Positions 43,055 through 53,633 are shown, counted from the stretch's first letter. The stretch is DNA of 64,000 bases from an uncultured Cyclobacteriaceae bacterium (GCA_937146645.1 CAKZRQ010000030.1:1-64000); one strand, 5' to 3'. Notes: generated from the letters alone by a model not told the origin. Program-made: numbers and translations.

Positions 43055-44785
43055 TTAGTTTTTAATTAATGTCCAGTTTTGTTGATTGAAATTTGCGGGT
43101 GCTGAGTCCCGGAGCCTGTCTTCAATTTCTTCCAGATACATGGTATTATATCGAAGTCTGGTGAGATAGTTTGGGAGGTTGGGATCACCATTCCAGCAAT
43201 GCTCAGCACGATCACCATAGGCTACAGTTCCACCATAATAAGGATTTTGGGTTTGCTCCAGAAAGTCTTCGGTTAAATACACTGCATTGTTCAGATAATA
43301 ATTATCCATATCCCCACAGTATATATGCACCTTACCTTCCAGCTTTGGGCCTAAGGTATCCCAATCTCTTTCCATAATATATCGGAGATCATAATTCTCT
43401 TGCCAGTACTCGGCAACTTCGTGATCAATCTCTCCAGTGTATCGATCCCAAATGGGCTTAGGATAACCGTCTTCCCCTACAGGCGAGTAGACAGCCTGCC
43501 AAATATCCATCTGATCCCCTGATCTCGATTTATCCCCACCCAATGCGAGCTCGCGATGGTTCATAGCTTTGAGTGATGCGTCCACATTTCCCAGGTAATC
43601 TCTATGTCCTGGTCTTAGAGTCTTCTTGAAATCACCTTCGATATAGTAGGCATTCTGATCTTCATAGATATTCACCAACATATAAGCACGAAAGTCGATG
43701 GGATCGGGACAAGCGGCAAAGCATCCATTGTATTCATCCGGATACTTAACTTGGGCTGCCAAAGCTTCCCAACCTCCTGTGGAGCCACCATATAGAAATC
43801 GTGACCAACCCTCCCCGATTCCCCTGAATTTCTCCTCTATATGTGGAATTAATTCATAAGTAATGGCATCACCATAGGGACCTAAGTTTTCCGAATTCAC
43901 AGCATAACTGTCATCGTAATAAGGGTTTTGGTGCTGAATCTGGATAATGATAAACCTTTTGAAATCTTCAGAAGTCCATTTTTTATAGAAATCATAAGCT
44001 TCCTGTTGCACTATTTTTTGATAGCCATAAATGTCAAATCTTGCGGAATAATCATCATCTGGAAGATCAGGATCGGGTGGAGTGGTTCGGAACCCTCCAA
44101 AGTCAGCAGGGAAGTGACCATGAAATATCATCAGGGGATAATGCGCATTTGGGTTTTCATCAAAGCCCTCGGGTAATAGCACATGCGCTCCCAGATACAT
44201 TTCTCGGCCCCAAAACTCAGTCAATAGATCTGATTTCATTTTGATATGCTTGATATACTCGGTGTCTTCAGGCTCCTCGATTCTTGGGATGATTTGGTCA
44301 ATGACCAAAGCTGTACTGGTTCCAGAGTTCAAGCTTACTTTTTTTGGAGTGCTGTATATATTTCCAGGAGCTCTGTTCCATTTCCTTCCTTCTCCTTGAT
44401 CCATTGGAAGCTTAACCGTATGACCGTCTACACGTTCAAACGTTTCATACTTCTGAATAAAAGCTTGAACATAGTAATCTCCCTCTGGAATATCTGAGAT
44501 ATGCTCAATAGGGTATCCAAAACTTTCCGGATCAAGGATTAGATCATTACCAGATTGAAATCCATCAAAGTCCATCCCGAAAACCTGGTTCGTACCTGTA
44601 TTATCACTTATGCCAAATCGCGGTTCGGAATCTGGATTCGTTGATAATATGACTAGAAGACGGCCATCTATGACCTCCTCTGCTAATTCATCTGAGATTG
44701 ATATTTGAAAAGTTGGTTGGTTGTTTTTTACTGTGCATGACAAGGCAGCTAAGCACAGGAATCCAACAAGCGCAATGTTCTTCAT
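43055..44785 (-). CDS. lipoprotein esterase (alpha/beta-hydrolase)
   Basis: A 576-residue putative lipoprotein with lipobox LAALSC (C17). An N-terminal beta domain (about 25-180) leads to an alpha/beta-hydrolase fold with HVLLPEGFDENPNAHYPLMI, the oxyanion region FHGHFP at 221-226 and the nucleophile elbow GGSTGGWEALAA at 333-344 (S335). Later acidic and histidine residues (HIYCGDMDNYYLN, GDRAEHCWNG) supply plausible Asp/His partners. It resembles putative esterases of the feruloyl/acetyl type, but specificity is open. The upstream extension to 44860 lacks a signal peptide. It is followed by the SMP-30-like gene after 4 bp. Confidence 0.8.
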   Translation of the reverse strand: MKNIALVGFLCLAALSCTVKNNQPTFQISISDELAEEVIDGRLLVILSTNPDSEPRFGISDNTGTNQVFGMDFDGFQSGNDLILDPESFGYPIEHISDIPEGDYYVQAFIQKYETFERVDGHTVKLPMDQGEGRKWNRAPGNIYSTPKKVSLNSGTSTALVIDQIIPRIEEPEDTEYIKHIKMKSDLLTEFWGREMYLGAHVLLPEGFDENPNAHYPLMIFHGHFPADFGGFRTTPPDPDLPDDDYSARFDIYGYQKIVQQEAYDFYKKWTSEDFKRFIIIQIQHQNPYYDDSYAVNSENLGPYGDAITYELIPHIEEKFRGIGEGWSRFLYGGSTGGWEALAAQVKYPDEYNGCFAACPDPIDFRAYMLVNIYEDQNAYYIEGDFKKTLRPGHRDYLGNVDASLKAMNHRELALGGDKSRSGDQMDIWQAVYSPVGEDGYPKPIWDRYTGEIDHEVAEYWQENYDLRYIMERDWDTLGPKLEGKVHIYCGDMDNYYLNNAVYLTEDFLEQTQNPYYGGTVAYGDRAEHCWNGDPNLPNYLTRLRYNTMYLEEIEDRLRDSAPANFNQQNWTLIKN

Positions 44786-44869
44786 AAGGTGGGGTATGTT
44801 TAGTAAGAAAGTTACAAAAATTGATTCATTCGTTTCCGGTTTGACCTCTTTGCAACACAATTACACAAG

Positions 44870-44900
44870 TTGAGCCCCATGGTCAAATTCCTTATCTTTT
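44870..44900 (+). promoter_or_regulatory. putative M19 dipeptidase promoter (TTG - 20 bp - TATCTTTT)
   Basis: TTG at 44870-44872 and TATCTTTT at 44893-44900 match the Bacteroidota consensus with one mismatch. The leader before the ATG at 44922 is about 14 bases. Confidence 0.45.
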
Positions 44901-44921
44901 CTGCCTCAAATTTGAATAATC

Positions 44922-46169
44922 ATGAATCGCTTATTGCCCCTTTTAATTCTTGCTTTTGGATTCTTTTCCTGTACTCAGACCCCAAAAGAGCCAGACCCAA
45001 CATCAATGACTGACGAAGAGCTATTGGCCTATGCCACAGAGATTGCTCAAAATACCATTATGGTAGATGGACATGTGGACTTACCTTATAGAATGAAGGT
45101 TGGAGGTTTTACGCTCCAAAGAGAGATCTTAGATGTATCCGTAAGAACAGATGGAGGTAACTTTGACTACCCGAGAACCAAAGAGGGAGGATTAGATGCT
45201 CCCTTTATGTCAATTTATATTCCAGCCGGTTTTCAGGGAGTTCCTGGCGCATCCAAGTCTCTTGCTGATTCTCTAATTCTGATGACCGAAAGGCTTGCCA
45301 ATACCTTTCCAGATAAATTCGCGATGGCGTACAGCCCCGCAGACGTTGAGGCAAACTTTGAAAAAGGTATCGTTTCCCTACCGATGGGTATGGAGAATGG
45401 TTCAGGGCTTGAAGATGATCTGAGCAATGTGGAATACTTCCATTCCAGAGGTATCCGGTATATCACATTGACGCACGGCAGAGATAACCTTATTGGAGAT
45501 TCAAGCTATGATACCACTGCAACATACGGAGGCCTATCAGACTATGGTAGAGAGGTAGTAGCTGAAATGAATCGAGTGGGTATCATGGTAGATCTTTCTC
45601 ATGTTTCAGATAACACCTTCAAAGATGCCTTGGAAGTGACCAAAGTCCCAACTATTGCTTCTCATTCTTCCGCTAGAGTTTTCACTCCTGGTTTTGAACG
45701 AAATATGAGTGATGAATTGATTAAAGCGATGGCCGAGAATGGTGGGGTAATGATGATCAATTTTGGAGGGGCATTTATCGATTCAAGTTATGCTGCTGGC
45801 AGAAATAAGGTTCGAGAGCATATTGTAAATTGGTTGGCTGAAAATGAGCTTTCCAGATCCGATTCTGTTGCACAAGCCTATATTCAGAAATACACAGAAG
45901 AGAATAACCCATTTCCATCAGTTCTTCGGGTAGCAGACCACATAGATCATGTGGTGGAGTTGGTTGGGATAGAGCACGTAGGTCTTGGATCTGATTTTGA
46001 TGGAGTTGGTGATTCTTTGCCCACCGGTCTAAAGGATGTCAGCATGTATCCTAACCTTATCGCTGAGCTGCTGAAAAGGGGATACTCCAGAGAAGACATT
46101 GAGAAAATATGTTATAAAAATGTTTTCAGAGTCTGGAAAGCTGTGGAGGATTACGCAAAAGCCAGCTGA
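44922..46169 (+). CDS. M19 renal dipeptidase-type lipoprotein
   Basis: A 415-residue membrane-anchored dipeptidase; signal MNRLLPLLILAFGFFSC with C17. M19 zinc-site residues: H51 and D53 in VDGHVDLPYRM, E158 in PMGMENGSG, H227 in VDLSHVSD and H248 in ASHSSARV. VGLGSDFDGVGDSLPTG near the C-terminus is the family signature. It cleaves dipeptides, including some with a D-residue at the C-terminus, and fits the peptide-scavenging set in this window. It is divergent from the esterase pair. Confidence 0.93.
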   Translation: MNRLLPLLILAFGFFSCTQTPKEPDPTSMTDEELLAYATEIAQNTIMVDGHVDLPYRMKVGGFTLQREILDVSVRTDGGNFDYPRTKEGGLDAPFMSIYIPAGFQGVPGASKSLADSLILMTERLANTFPDKFAMAYSPADVEANFEKGIVSLPMGMENGSGLEDDLSNVEYFHSRGIRYITLTHGRDNLIGDSSYDTTATYGGLSDYGREVVAEMNRVGIMVDLSHVSDNTFKDALEVTKVPTIASHSSARVFTPGFERNMSDELIKAMAENGGVMMINFGGAFIDSSYAAGRNKVREHIVNWLAENELSRSDSVAQAYIQKYTEENNPFPSVLRVADHIDHVVELVGIEHVGLGSDFDGVGDSLPTGLKDVSMYPNLIAELLKRGYSREDIEKICYKNVFRVWKAVEDYAKAS

Positions 46170-46276
46170 TGATGACATTATAGAATACTAGTTACTGTTT
46201 TTAGTACTCTCAATTTTTTTGATTGAACATTTTTCCGAATTTAGAATCATCCAAATCAAGAATTAATACAATTGAA

Positions 46277-46789
46277 ATGAAAAAATTATTATTCCTCGCT
46301 TTAACCATTATGGTGATTGGAAGTGTGAAGGCGCAAAAAAGTGCAATGTCAGAAGATGAGTTGAGTATTTTTTCCACTGGAATTGAGGGGTGCTACACGA
46401 ATTATTACATAGCATTTCATGAAAGAGGGGCTATGGAAGTACCTGATGGGGAGCACGAGACTGTCTTGGTGGTTATCAACCAAGGGAGGAGTAAATGTTA
46501 TATGGCAAAAATTAATGTGGTAGATGGGAAGATAACTGCACCACTTACCGTCCAAAAGGAAGATGGGGCTTTCGTTCCAGCAGCTCGAATGTTCAAAGGA
46601 CTGGATGACGAGTGGGAAGCCAAGCAAGATCCAGCTACTCTAAATCAAATTACCGACGGAATGAGCCGACTGTTTAAATCAGAAGAAGGATATTGGTTGA
46701 GAGTCTTCTTCCATACGTTCATAGCTCCTGATCATGGAGGAAATAAAGTTGCGCCTCCAGCAAGCGAGCTATTGAAGAATGGTGAATAA
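46277..46789 (+). CDS. small exported protein of unknown function
   Basis: A 170-residue protein with a clear signal peptide (MKKLLFLALTIMVIGSVKAQ). The mature part begins with acidic KSAMSEDELS and has two cysteines (in IEGCYTNYYIAFHERGA and RSKCYMAKIN). It contains a beta-rich section (HETVLVVINQGRSK) and an aromatic SEEGYWLRVFFHTFIAPDH. I do not recognise the family. The frame extends upstream to 46223, but the signal peptide fixes the start. It stands alone between the M19 dipeptidase and clpB and is followed by a terminator. Confidence 0.7.
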   Translation: MKKLLFLALTIMVIGSVKAQKSAMSEDELSIFSTGIEGCYTNYYIAFHERGAMEVPDGEHETVLVVINQGRSKCYMAKINVVDGKITAPLTVQKEDGAFVPAARMFKGLDDEWEAKQDPATLNQITDGMSRLFKSEEGYWLRVFFHTFIAPDHGGNKVAPPASELLKNGE

Positions 46790-46813
46790 AGGATAATCAC
46801 TAGAGACATTAAG

Positions 46814-46838
46814 AAACCCTGTTTATCAGGGTTTTTTT
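46814..46838 (+). terminator. Rho-independent terminator
   Basis: The 8 bp stem aaaccctg/cagggttt (46814-46821, 46827-46834) with loop tttat is followed by TTTTTTT. It ends the transcript of the small exported protein 22 bp after its stop. Confidence 0.9.
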
Positions 46839-46964
46839 ATGTCAAAATTTCCGGAAGAGCGTTTCTTTTTGTTCAAAATCGGACATAATGACTTGAAAAT
46901 CGAATTGGCTGCGGATTTGATTCTAAAGGAGCAGATAGAATCAAGAAATAAAAGATATACATAT

Positions 46965-49583
46965 ATGAACTTTAACCAATTCACCATAAAGTCCCAGGAG
47001 GCCATACAAAAGGCTCTTGAACTGGCGTCTGCTTCGGGTCAACAAAGTATTGAACCGGTGCATTTGCTTAAGGGGATTTTAAGCGAAGACGAGAACGTCA
47101 CCGGGTTTCTCTTTAAGAAGCTCGGAGCCAGCCGACAGTTGATTGATCAGAAGCTTGACGAACAACTAGATAAACTCCCAAAGGTAAGTGGGGGACAACA
47201 GCCTTACCTCTCAAGCTCATCAAATCAAGTGCTGACCAAAGCTAAGGATCAACTAAAGACTTTTGAAGATGAGTTTGTCACTATAGAACATTTACTACTT
47301 GGAATCCTGGCAGTTTCAGGACCAGCTTCCCAGATCTTAAAGGATCAAGGAATTGCTGAAAAGTCGCTGATTGAAGCGATTAAAGAGCTGAGAAAAGGAA
47401 ATAAAGTCACGGATCAGAATGCTGAGAATAAGTATCAGGCTTTGGAGAAATACTCCAAAAACCTGAATGATTTGGCGAAGAAGGGAAAGATTGATCCGGT
47501 AATCGGAAGAGATGAGGAGATTAGGAGAGTGTTGCAGATTTTGGCCCGAAGGACCAAAAATAATCCTATGCTCCTAGGCGAGCCGGGTGTAGGTAAAACT
47601 GCGATAGTTGAAGGACTGGCGCAACGAATAGTATCTGGCGATGTACCTGAAAATCTCAAGTCAAAAACCTTGATTTCTCTGGACATGGGCTTGCTCGTTG
47701 CCGGCGCAAAATACAAAGGGGAATTCGAGGAGCGTCTGAAAGCAGTGATCAAAGAGGTGACTGATTCAGATGGAGAGATTATTCTATTCATCGATGAGAT
47801 TCATACCCTGATCGGTGCCGGAGGTGGTGGTGAAGGAGCCATGGATGCTGCGAATTTGTTAAAGCCAGCCTTGGCACGAGGAGAGCTTCATGCAATCGGA
47901 GCCACTACGCTTAAGGAATATCAGAAATACATTGAGAAGGATAAGGCACTGGAGAGAAGATTCCAGGCAGTAGTAGTGGATGAGCCAGATGCTGCCGATG
48001 CGATTTCTATTCTCCGTGGAATCAAGGATAAGTATGAATTACACCATGGGGTGAGAATTCAGGATGATGCTGTGATTTCGGCTGTAGAACTTTCTCAGCG
48101 ATACATTTCTGACAGATTCCTACCGGACAAAGCTATCGACCTTATGGATGAAGCAGCAGCCAAACTAAGGATGGAAATAGATTCATTACCTCAGGAATTA
48201 GATGAGCTGAATCGTCGAATTATGCAGTTGGAGATCGAAAGGGAAGCCATTCGAAGAGAAAAGAATAAGGATAAGGAAACTGTCCTTAGTAAGGAATTGG
48301 CAGAACTATCTGAAAAGAGGGATAGTGTAAAAGCTAAGTGGGAAAGCGAGAAAGCGGTAATTCTCGGAATCCGAAGAGAGAAAGAGAACATCGATAAATT
48401 CAAGCTGGAGGCTGAACAGGCTGAGCGTAGTGGAGACTTTGGTCAAGTGGCTGAGATACGATATGGCAAAATCGTGGAATCTGAAAACAGATTAGATTCT
48501 TTCAAGTCTCAGCTAGCGGAAATGCAGGCAGGATCTCCTTTGCTCAAAGAAGAAGTAGATGCTGAGGATATCGCAGCTGTGGTTTCCAAATGGACAGGAA
48601 TTCCCCTGAGCCGAATGATTCAGTCGGAGAGAGAGAAACTGCTTCACCTCGAAGATGAACTTGGTAAGCGAGTAGCCGGACAGGAGGAAGCGATAGCAGC
48701 TTTGTCGGACGCAGTCCGAAGAAGTAGAGCAGGTCTACAGGATCCGAAAAGACCGATCGGAAGTTTCATTTTTATGGGAACTACCGGTGTGGGTAAGACG
48801 GAGCTTGGCAAAGCTCTGGCGGAGTATCTCTTCAATGATGAGAATGCCATGGTCCGAATTGATATGTCGGAATATCAGGAGCGTCATGCGGTCAGCAGAT
48901 TGGTTGGAGCACCTCCGGGATATGTGGGATATGATGAGGGAGGCCAACTTACAGAGGCCGTTCGTAGGAAGCCATATTCTGTGGTTTTGCTAGATGAAAT
49001 AGAGAAAGCTCATCCTGACGTCTTTAATATCTTACTTCAGGTTTTGGATGATGGTCGATTGACGGACAACAAGGGACGAGTGGCTAATTTCAAGAACACC
49101 ATCATAATTCTCACAACCAATATAGGATCTCACCTGATTCAGGAGCGATTTGCAGAGATAGAGGAGTGGAATAAGGATGAGGTGATGGATAAAACCAAAG
49201 CTGAGGTCTTTGAACTTCTCAAGAAATCTGTGAGACCAGAGTTTCTGAACAGAATTGATGAGACGATCATGTTCGAGCCCCTGAACAAGGAAATCATTCG
49301 AAAGATTGTGGACATACAGTGGAAGGAGATTCAGAATCGCTTATCTGAAACAGGAATTGAGATTGAGGCGACAACGGAAGTTTTGGATTATCTCGGAGAT
49401 GCAGGTTTTGATCCTCAGTTCGGGGCAAGACCCTTGAAGAGGACCATGCAGAGACTCATCCTGAATGAACTTTCAAAGCAGATTCTTTCAGGGTACATCA
49501 AGAATGATTCAGCCGTATTGGTGGATTTGGATGCTGATAAGCAGGTCTACTTTAAAAATGTAGACGCTTCGGTAGAAGTTTAA
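46965..49583 (+). CDS. clpB: ATP-dependent chaperone ClpB
   Basis: Hexameric AAA+ disaggregase working with DnaK; 872 residues. The N-terminal double-Clp domain is at 1-150 ([20 protein letters not shown]), the first AAA with Walker [10 protein letters not shown] at 205-213 and [11 protein letters not shown], and a coiled-coil M-domain at about 410-540. A second AAA follows with [26 protein letters not shown] and [13 protein letters not shown], and the C-terminal domain has [11 protein letters not shown]. The frame is open to 46839, but that extension overlaps the terminator's tail and is not family-like. ATG at 46965 follows an AT-rich leader. A terminator follows. Confidence 0.96.
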   Translation: MNFNQFTIKSQEAIQKALELASASGQQSIEPVHLLKGILSEDENVTGFLFKKLGASRQLIDQKLDEQLDKLPKVSGGQQPYLSSSSNQVLTKAKDQLKTFEDEFVTIEHLLLGILAVSGPASQILKDQGIAEKSLIEAIKELRKGNKVTDQNAENKYQALEKYSKNLNDLAKKGKIDPVIGRDEEIRRVLQILARRTKNNPMLLGEPGVGKTAIVEGLAQRIVSGDVPENLKSKTLISLDMGLLVAGAKYKGEFEERLKAVIKEVTDSDGEIILFIDEIHTLIGAGGGGEGAMDAANLLKPALARGELHAIGATTLKEYQKYIEKDKALERRFQAVVVDEPDAADAISILRGIKDKYELHHGVRIQDDAVISAVELSQRYISDRFLPDKAIDLMDEAAAKLRMEIDSLPQELDELNRRIMQLEIEREAIRREKNKDKETVLSKELAELSEKRDSVKAKWESEKAVILGIRREKENIDKFKLEAEQAERSGDFGQVAEIRYGKIVESENRLDSFKSQLAEMQAGSPLLKEEVDAEDIAAVVSKWTGIPLSRMIQSEREKLLHLEDELGKRVAGQEEAIAALSDAVRRSRAGLQDPKRPIGSFIFMGTTGVGKTELGKALAEYLFNDENAMVRIDMSEYQERHAVSRLVGAPPGYVGYDEGGQLTEAVRRKPYSVVLLDEIEKAHPDVFNILLQVLDDGRLTDNKGRVANFKNTIIILTTNIGSHLIQERFAEIEEWNKDEVMDKTKAEVFELLKKSVRPEFLNRIDETIMFEPLNKEIIRKIVDIQWKEIQNRLSETGIEIEATTEVLDYLGDAGFDPQFGARPLKRTMQRLILNELSKQILSGYIKNDSAVLVDLDADKQVYFKNVDASVEV

Positions 49584-49603
49584 ATTGAGTTGGTTTAGAG
49601 TTA

Positions 49604-49637
49604 AGCCCATGGGGAAGTTTCCCTGTGGGCTTTTTTT
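49604..49637 (+). terminator. Rho-independent terminator after clpB
   Basis: The stem agcccatggggaa/ttccctgtgggct between 49604 and 49631 pairs with two G-T wobbles and is followed by TTTTTTT. Confidence 0.9.
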
Positions 49638-49678
49638 GAACCACTAGCCTTCATTTGGGTTCTTGTAGAAAAGAATCT

Positions 49679-49861
49679 ATGCTAGAGCACTTCTTTCAAT
49701 GTCCATACTGCTTCGAAGAAATTTCAATGCTCGTCGATCCATCGGTGAGTCACCAGGAATATGTGGAGGACTGTGAAGTGTGCTGTAACCCAATTCAGGT
49801 GAATGTGTCTTGCGACTCTGGTGAAATCGAATTTTTGGATGCCCAATCCCTAGAACAATAA
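49679..49861 (+). CDS. CPXCG-type cysteine-rich mini-protein
   Basis: A 60-residue protein with paired cysteine motifs FQCPYC and [11 protein letters not shown], recalled as the CPXCG cysteine-rich family; these cysteines probably bind zinc. The start at 49679 ([11 protein letters not shown]) was chosen because the family begins just before the first CxxC. Its stop overlaps the ATG of the PNPOx-like gene (TAATG), so the two are translationally coupled. Function unknown. Confidence 0.8.
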   Translation: MLEHFFQCPYCFEEISMLVDPSVSHQEYVEDCEVCCNPIQVNVSCDSGEIEFLDAQSLEQ

Positions 49862-50433
49862 TGCTTTTCGATTCTAGTCACTCTACCTACGAAATCTGGG
49901 ATTACCTTACTCATGAACTCAGGCGTGGAGCATTGGACTCCAAACATCCTTTTCGATATGTGAATCTCGGAAGTATTGGAAAAGGATATCCTGAGGTTCG
50001 TACGGTCGTGCTTCGCAAAGTAGATCAAGAGCTTAATTTTTACATTTTCACGGATGCCAGAACTGAGAAGGTGACGGAAATCAAATCGGACAAGTCGGTG
50101 TCCCTCCATTTTTATCATCCAAAAAAGAGAGTTCAGATTAGGATTCAGGCCAAAGTTGAAATTCATCGGAATGATAATTTAGCCTTAGAACTTTGGCAAC
50201 GGATTCAAGGTGACGCTCAGAAGGCCTACAACTCTACCTTGTCCCCTGGGGAAGAAATATCAGAACCAGAGGAAGGATGGGATTGGCCAGAAACCATGGA
50301 ATCCAGCCATTTTGCTGTGCTCAGGATTATCCCACAGAAAATTGAAGCTCTACAACTGGATGGGCTAAATCATTTACGAATTGAATTCAGGAAAGTAGTT
50401 GATGGCTGGGGGGGTACTTGGTTGGTGCCGTAG
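49861..50433 (+). CDS. pyridoxamine 5'-phosphate oxidase-like flavoprotein
   Basis: A 190-residue split-barrel FMN-binding protein. LRRGALDSKHPFRYVNLGSI, YPEVRTVVLRKVD, NFYIFTDARTEKVTEI and SLHFYHPKKRVQIRI follow the PNPOx-like order, and the C-terminal RIEFRKVVDGWGGTWLVP resembles the Alr4036-type group. True PdxH usually ends in R-L-x-P, which is not seen, so pyridoxal synthesis should not be assumed. It is coupled to the cysteine-rich gene upstream. Confidence 0.8.
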   Translation: MLFDSSHSTYEIWDYLTHELRRGALDSKHPFRYVNLGSIGKGYPEVRTVVLRKVDQELNFYIFTDARTEKVTEIKSDKSVSLHFYHPKKRVQIRIQAKVEIHRNDNLALELWQRIQGDAQKAYNSTLSPGEEISEPEEGWDWPETMESSHFAVLRIIPQKIEALQLDGLNHLRIEFRKVVDGWGGTWLVP

Positions 50434-50501
50434 AATGATTTATCCGATGATGGATATTTCTAGGATTTCCCTAAATTCCATTTCAACCATCAACCAATGA
50501 C

Positions 50502-53500
50502 ATGCGAGTATTTTTAAAAGGTCCTTTGGCCTTTAGTACCATCACCCTCACCCTCATCTTTTGCCTTCTGGCAAACCCGGGTTTTACTCAAAAGAAAAAG
50601 AAGAATCAAGAGTCAGAAACGCCAAAAATTGATAGCTCCCTTTATCAAGGGCTGGAATTTAGAATGGTCGGCCCTTTCCGCGGCGGTCGGGCTACAGCGG
50701 TTGCCGGGGTAGTTCAAGACCCAATGACCTATTACATGGGTGCTACCGGAGGAGTTTGGAAAACCGCCGATGCTGGTGAAAGCTGGAAAAATATTTCAGA
50801 CGGATTTTTCAATACCGCTTCGGTAGGTGTCATAGCCGTTTCAGAATCCGATCCCAATGTAGTTTATGTGGGAATGGGGGAGGCTCCAGTTCGTGGAGTG
50901 ATGACCTCCCATGGTGATGGGGTGTATAAATCTACTGATGGTGGAGAAACTTGGGCCCATTTAGGGTTGGAAAAAACTAGGCAAATATCAAAGATTGTGG
51001 TGCATCCTGATAATCCCGATATGTTGATTGTTGGAGCTCAGGGGAGTCCATACGGAGCCACAGAGGATCGAGGAATCTACCGGTCAACAGACGGAGGAAT
51101 GAGCTGGGAGAAGGTTCATTATGTAGATGAGAATTCTGGAGTTGCAGATTTAAGCATGGATATGAATAATCCCCGAGTGGTTTATGCCAGCTACTGGGAT
51201 CATCGAAGATTTCCTTGGAAGGTTCAAAGTGGAGGACCTGGGTCTGGTCTTTATAAATCCACAGACATGGGCTTGACTTGGGAGAAACTTGAAAAGGGTC
51301 TTCCTGAAGGAACTCTTGGAAAGATGGGCATCTCTGTATCAAGAGCCAATTCAAATATTGTTTGGGCGATTATTGAGGCTGAAAATGGAGGTCTTTATCG
51401 ATCTGATGATGGGGGTGAAAGTTGGAGACTGGTAAATCCAGATCGATTGCTCAGAGCGAGATCCTGGTACTACATGCATATTCAGGCGCACCCTACTGAA
51501 CCACAGACTGTGTATGTGATGAATGCTCCTTTGGTAGAATCAACCGACGGAGGAAAGACTTTCAAAAATATGAGAACTCGCCATGGGGATAATCACCAGC
51601 TTTGGATCAATCCAAAACACCCAAATTACATGGTGAATGCGAATGATGGTGGTGCTAATGTTTCTATAGATCGCGGAGCAAACTGGTCCAGGCAGGATAA
51701 TCAGCCCACGGCACAGTTCTATCGTGTTAACGTGGATCGTCAGTTCCCATATAGGATTTACGGCGGTCAGCAGGATAATTCATCCGTCTCTATTGCCTCT
51801 CGGGCCAATGGTCGAGGAATAGGCTGGAGCGAATTTTATTCGGTTGGAGGATGTGAATCAGCCTACTCCGCCTTCGATCCAGATAATCCTATTTATGTGT
51901 ATTCCGGTTGCTATCAAGGAATCATTACCGAATGGAATTCCGATACCAAGCTGGAAAAAGATGTCATGGCTTATCCTTTCCTCGGACTTGGTTCGAATCC
52001 TCGAGATGTTAAATATCGCTTTAATTGGAATGCTCCCATTATCGCTTCCAAGCATGACCCGTCAGTGATTTATCATGCGGGCAATGTGGTACTCAAGACG
52101 ACAAACCGAGGGTTGAGTTGGGAAGAAATCTCTCCGGATTTGACGAAGAATGATACGGCGAATATCAATTGGGGTGGAGGTCCCATCACGAATGAAGGCG
52201 CAGGCGGTGAGATTTTCCACACGATCTATTATTTGGCGGAATCGCCACATACTCCTGATGTGCTTTATGCTGGAGCAGATGATGGATTACTGCATGTTAC
52301 TCGGGATGGTGGCCAAAGTTGGACTGATATCACGATCCCCGGAACCCCTGAGGGCATGGTGAACCAGATTGAGGTATCGCCACATGATGAGGGTACTGTT
52401 TATGTGGCCTTCAATAGTTATAAGTACAATGACTTTACTCCTCACATTTTTAAGTCAACCGACTATGGTGCTTCATGGAACCGAATTGCTTCTGGCATCG
52501 CAGATGAAGCCCATGTAAGGGTGGTGAGGGAAGATCCGAATCAGGAAGGTTTGCTGTATGCAGGTACCGAGACTGGTTTGTATGTTTCTTTTGATGCAGG
52601 GCAAAGCTGGGAAGAGTTCCAACAAAATCTTCCAATTGTTCCAATCACTGACCTGATGATTCAAGACAATGATATGATCGTTGCTACGCAAGGAAGGGCA
52701 TTCTGGGTATTGGATGACTTGGGACCGCTATATGAAATGGATGCAGCCAAGGAGGCTGATTTTTATGTTTACCAGCCCGAAGACGCTATTCGAGATTTGG
52801 CCTTCAGAACTGAGGCCCCTGAGATGGGGCAGAATCCATACGAGGGATTTGCCATGAAATACTTTGTAAGTGAGATACAAGATTCGACTCATTTGGAAGT
52901 AGAAATCCAGGACAAAAATGGATCGGTTATCCGTACTTTCAGCTCGGATCCTTCCGCAGAAAAGGATAAAATCAAAATGAAAAAAGGCATGAATCAGGTT
53001 CATTGGGATTTGGCCGTTCAGGAATTTGAGCTGGTTCCGGGAGTCTTCTCAGGATTAGAATCTGGCCCTGCAATGGTTCCTCCGGGGCAATATCAAGCCG
53101 TTTTCACCTACGGTGATTTTTCTGAGACCAAGACTTTGAATGTCAAGCCAGATCCACGATGGTCTGCGACACAAGCCGATTACGATGCTCAATACGCTGC
53201 ATTGATGCCTTTGGCAGAAGCTTTGGTGGAAACCAGAACCACGGCTGAGAATATTCGATCCATCAGAGATCAGGTCGAAGATTTGAAAGGAAGAGTTTCT
53301 GAAGATGATTTCCCAGAATGGCATGAGCAGGCCGATGAGCTTATCGAAGAAATCACTGAGGTGGAAGGAAAGCTAATTCAGACCAAACAGAAGACCTTCC
53401 AGGATGTGATCAACTTCCCAAATATGCTTGATGTACAGCTTGGATATATTTATGGCACCATTGCAAATCAGGAGCCACCGGTAACCGAGGGCCAGAAGGC

Positions 53501-53633
53501 GAATGCTGCTGATATGCTCGCAAAATATGAAGAGCTAATGAAAGAAGCTGAATCTATTGATGATGGTGTCTCTGCCTTACAGCAAGCTATTTTCGACCAG
53601 AAGATTCCTTTCATCAAGGGTAAAACCAACTGA
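50502..53633 (+). CDS. exported Asp-box (BNR/VPS10-like) propeller protein
   Basis: A 1043-residue exported protein with signal peptide (hydrophobic 11-28, ending FTQ) and a series of Asp-box motifs of the form S-x-D-x-G-x-x-W: ADAGESW (89-95), STDGGETW (144-151), then STDGGMSW, STDMGLTW, SDDGGESW, STDGGKTF, DRGANW, TRDGGQSW, STDYGASW and SFDAGQSW. These form sialidase/sortilin-type propeller blades. A C-terminal part has a beta domain (about 770-890) and a coiled-coil-like region (about 905-1030). No sialidase Arg triad or type IX sorting tail is evident, so catalysis is not claimed. Bacteroidota encode many such proteins with unknown roles. Terminator at 53672. Confidence 0.85.
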   Translation: MRVFLKGPLAFSTITLTLIFCLLANPGFTQKKKKNQESETPKIDSSLYQGLEFRMVGPFRGGRATAVAGVVQDPMTYYMGATGGVWKTADAGESWKNISDGFFNTASVGVIAVSESDPNVVYVGMGEAPVRGVMTSHGDGVYKSTDGGETWAHLGLEKTRQISKIVVHPDNPDMLIVGAQGSPYGATEDRGIYRSTDGGMSWEKVHYVDENSGVADLSMDMNNPRVVYASYWDHRRFPWKVQSGGPGSGLYKSTDMGLTWEKLEKGLPEGTLGKMGISVSRANSNIVWAIIEAENGGLYRSDDGGESWRLVNPDRLLRARSWYYMHIQAHPTEPQTVYVMNAPLVESTDGGKTFKNMRTRHGDNHQLWINPKHPNYMVNANDGGANVSIDRGANWSRQDNQPTAQFYRVNVDRQFPYRIYGGQQDNSSVSIASRANGRGIGWSEFYSVGGCESAYSAFDPDNPIYVYSGCYQGIITEWNSDTKLEKDVMAYPFLGLGSNPRDVKYRFNWNAPIIASKHDPSVIYHAGNVVLKTTNRGLSWEEISPDLTKNDTANINWGGGPITNEGAGGEIFHTIYYLAESPHTPDVLYAGADDGLLHVTRDGGQSWTDITIPGTPEGMVNQIEVSPHDEGTVYVAFNSYKYNDFTPHIFKSTDYGASWNRIASGIADEAHVRVVREDPNQEGLLYAGTETGLYVSFDAGQSWEEFQQNLPIVPITDLMIQDNDMIVATQGRAFWVLDDLGPLYEMDAAKEADFYVYQPEDAIRDLAFRTEAPEMGQNPYEGFAMKYFVSEIQDSTHLEVEIQDKNGSVIRTFSSDPSAEKDKIKMKKGMNQVHWDLAVQEFELVPGVFSGLESGPAMVPPGQYQAVFTYGDFSETKTLNVKPDPRWSATQADYDAQYAALMPLAEALVETRTTAENIRSIRDQVEDLKGRVSEDDFPEWHEQADELIEEITEVEGKLIQTKQKTFQDVINFPNMLDVQLGYIYGTIANQEPPVTEGQKANAADMLAKYEELMKEAESIDDGVSALQQAIFDQKIPFIKGKTN

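Noticed and set aside
46839-46964. ClpB N-terminal extension of 42 residues
   Set aside because: It overlaps the T-run of the preceding terminator and the added residues are not ClpB-like; the family starts at [10 protein letters not shown].
50502-53633. Sialidase call for the Asp-box protein
   Set aside because: Asp-boxes are structural; the catalytic arginine triad and Tyr/Glu pair of sialidases were not found.
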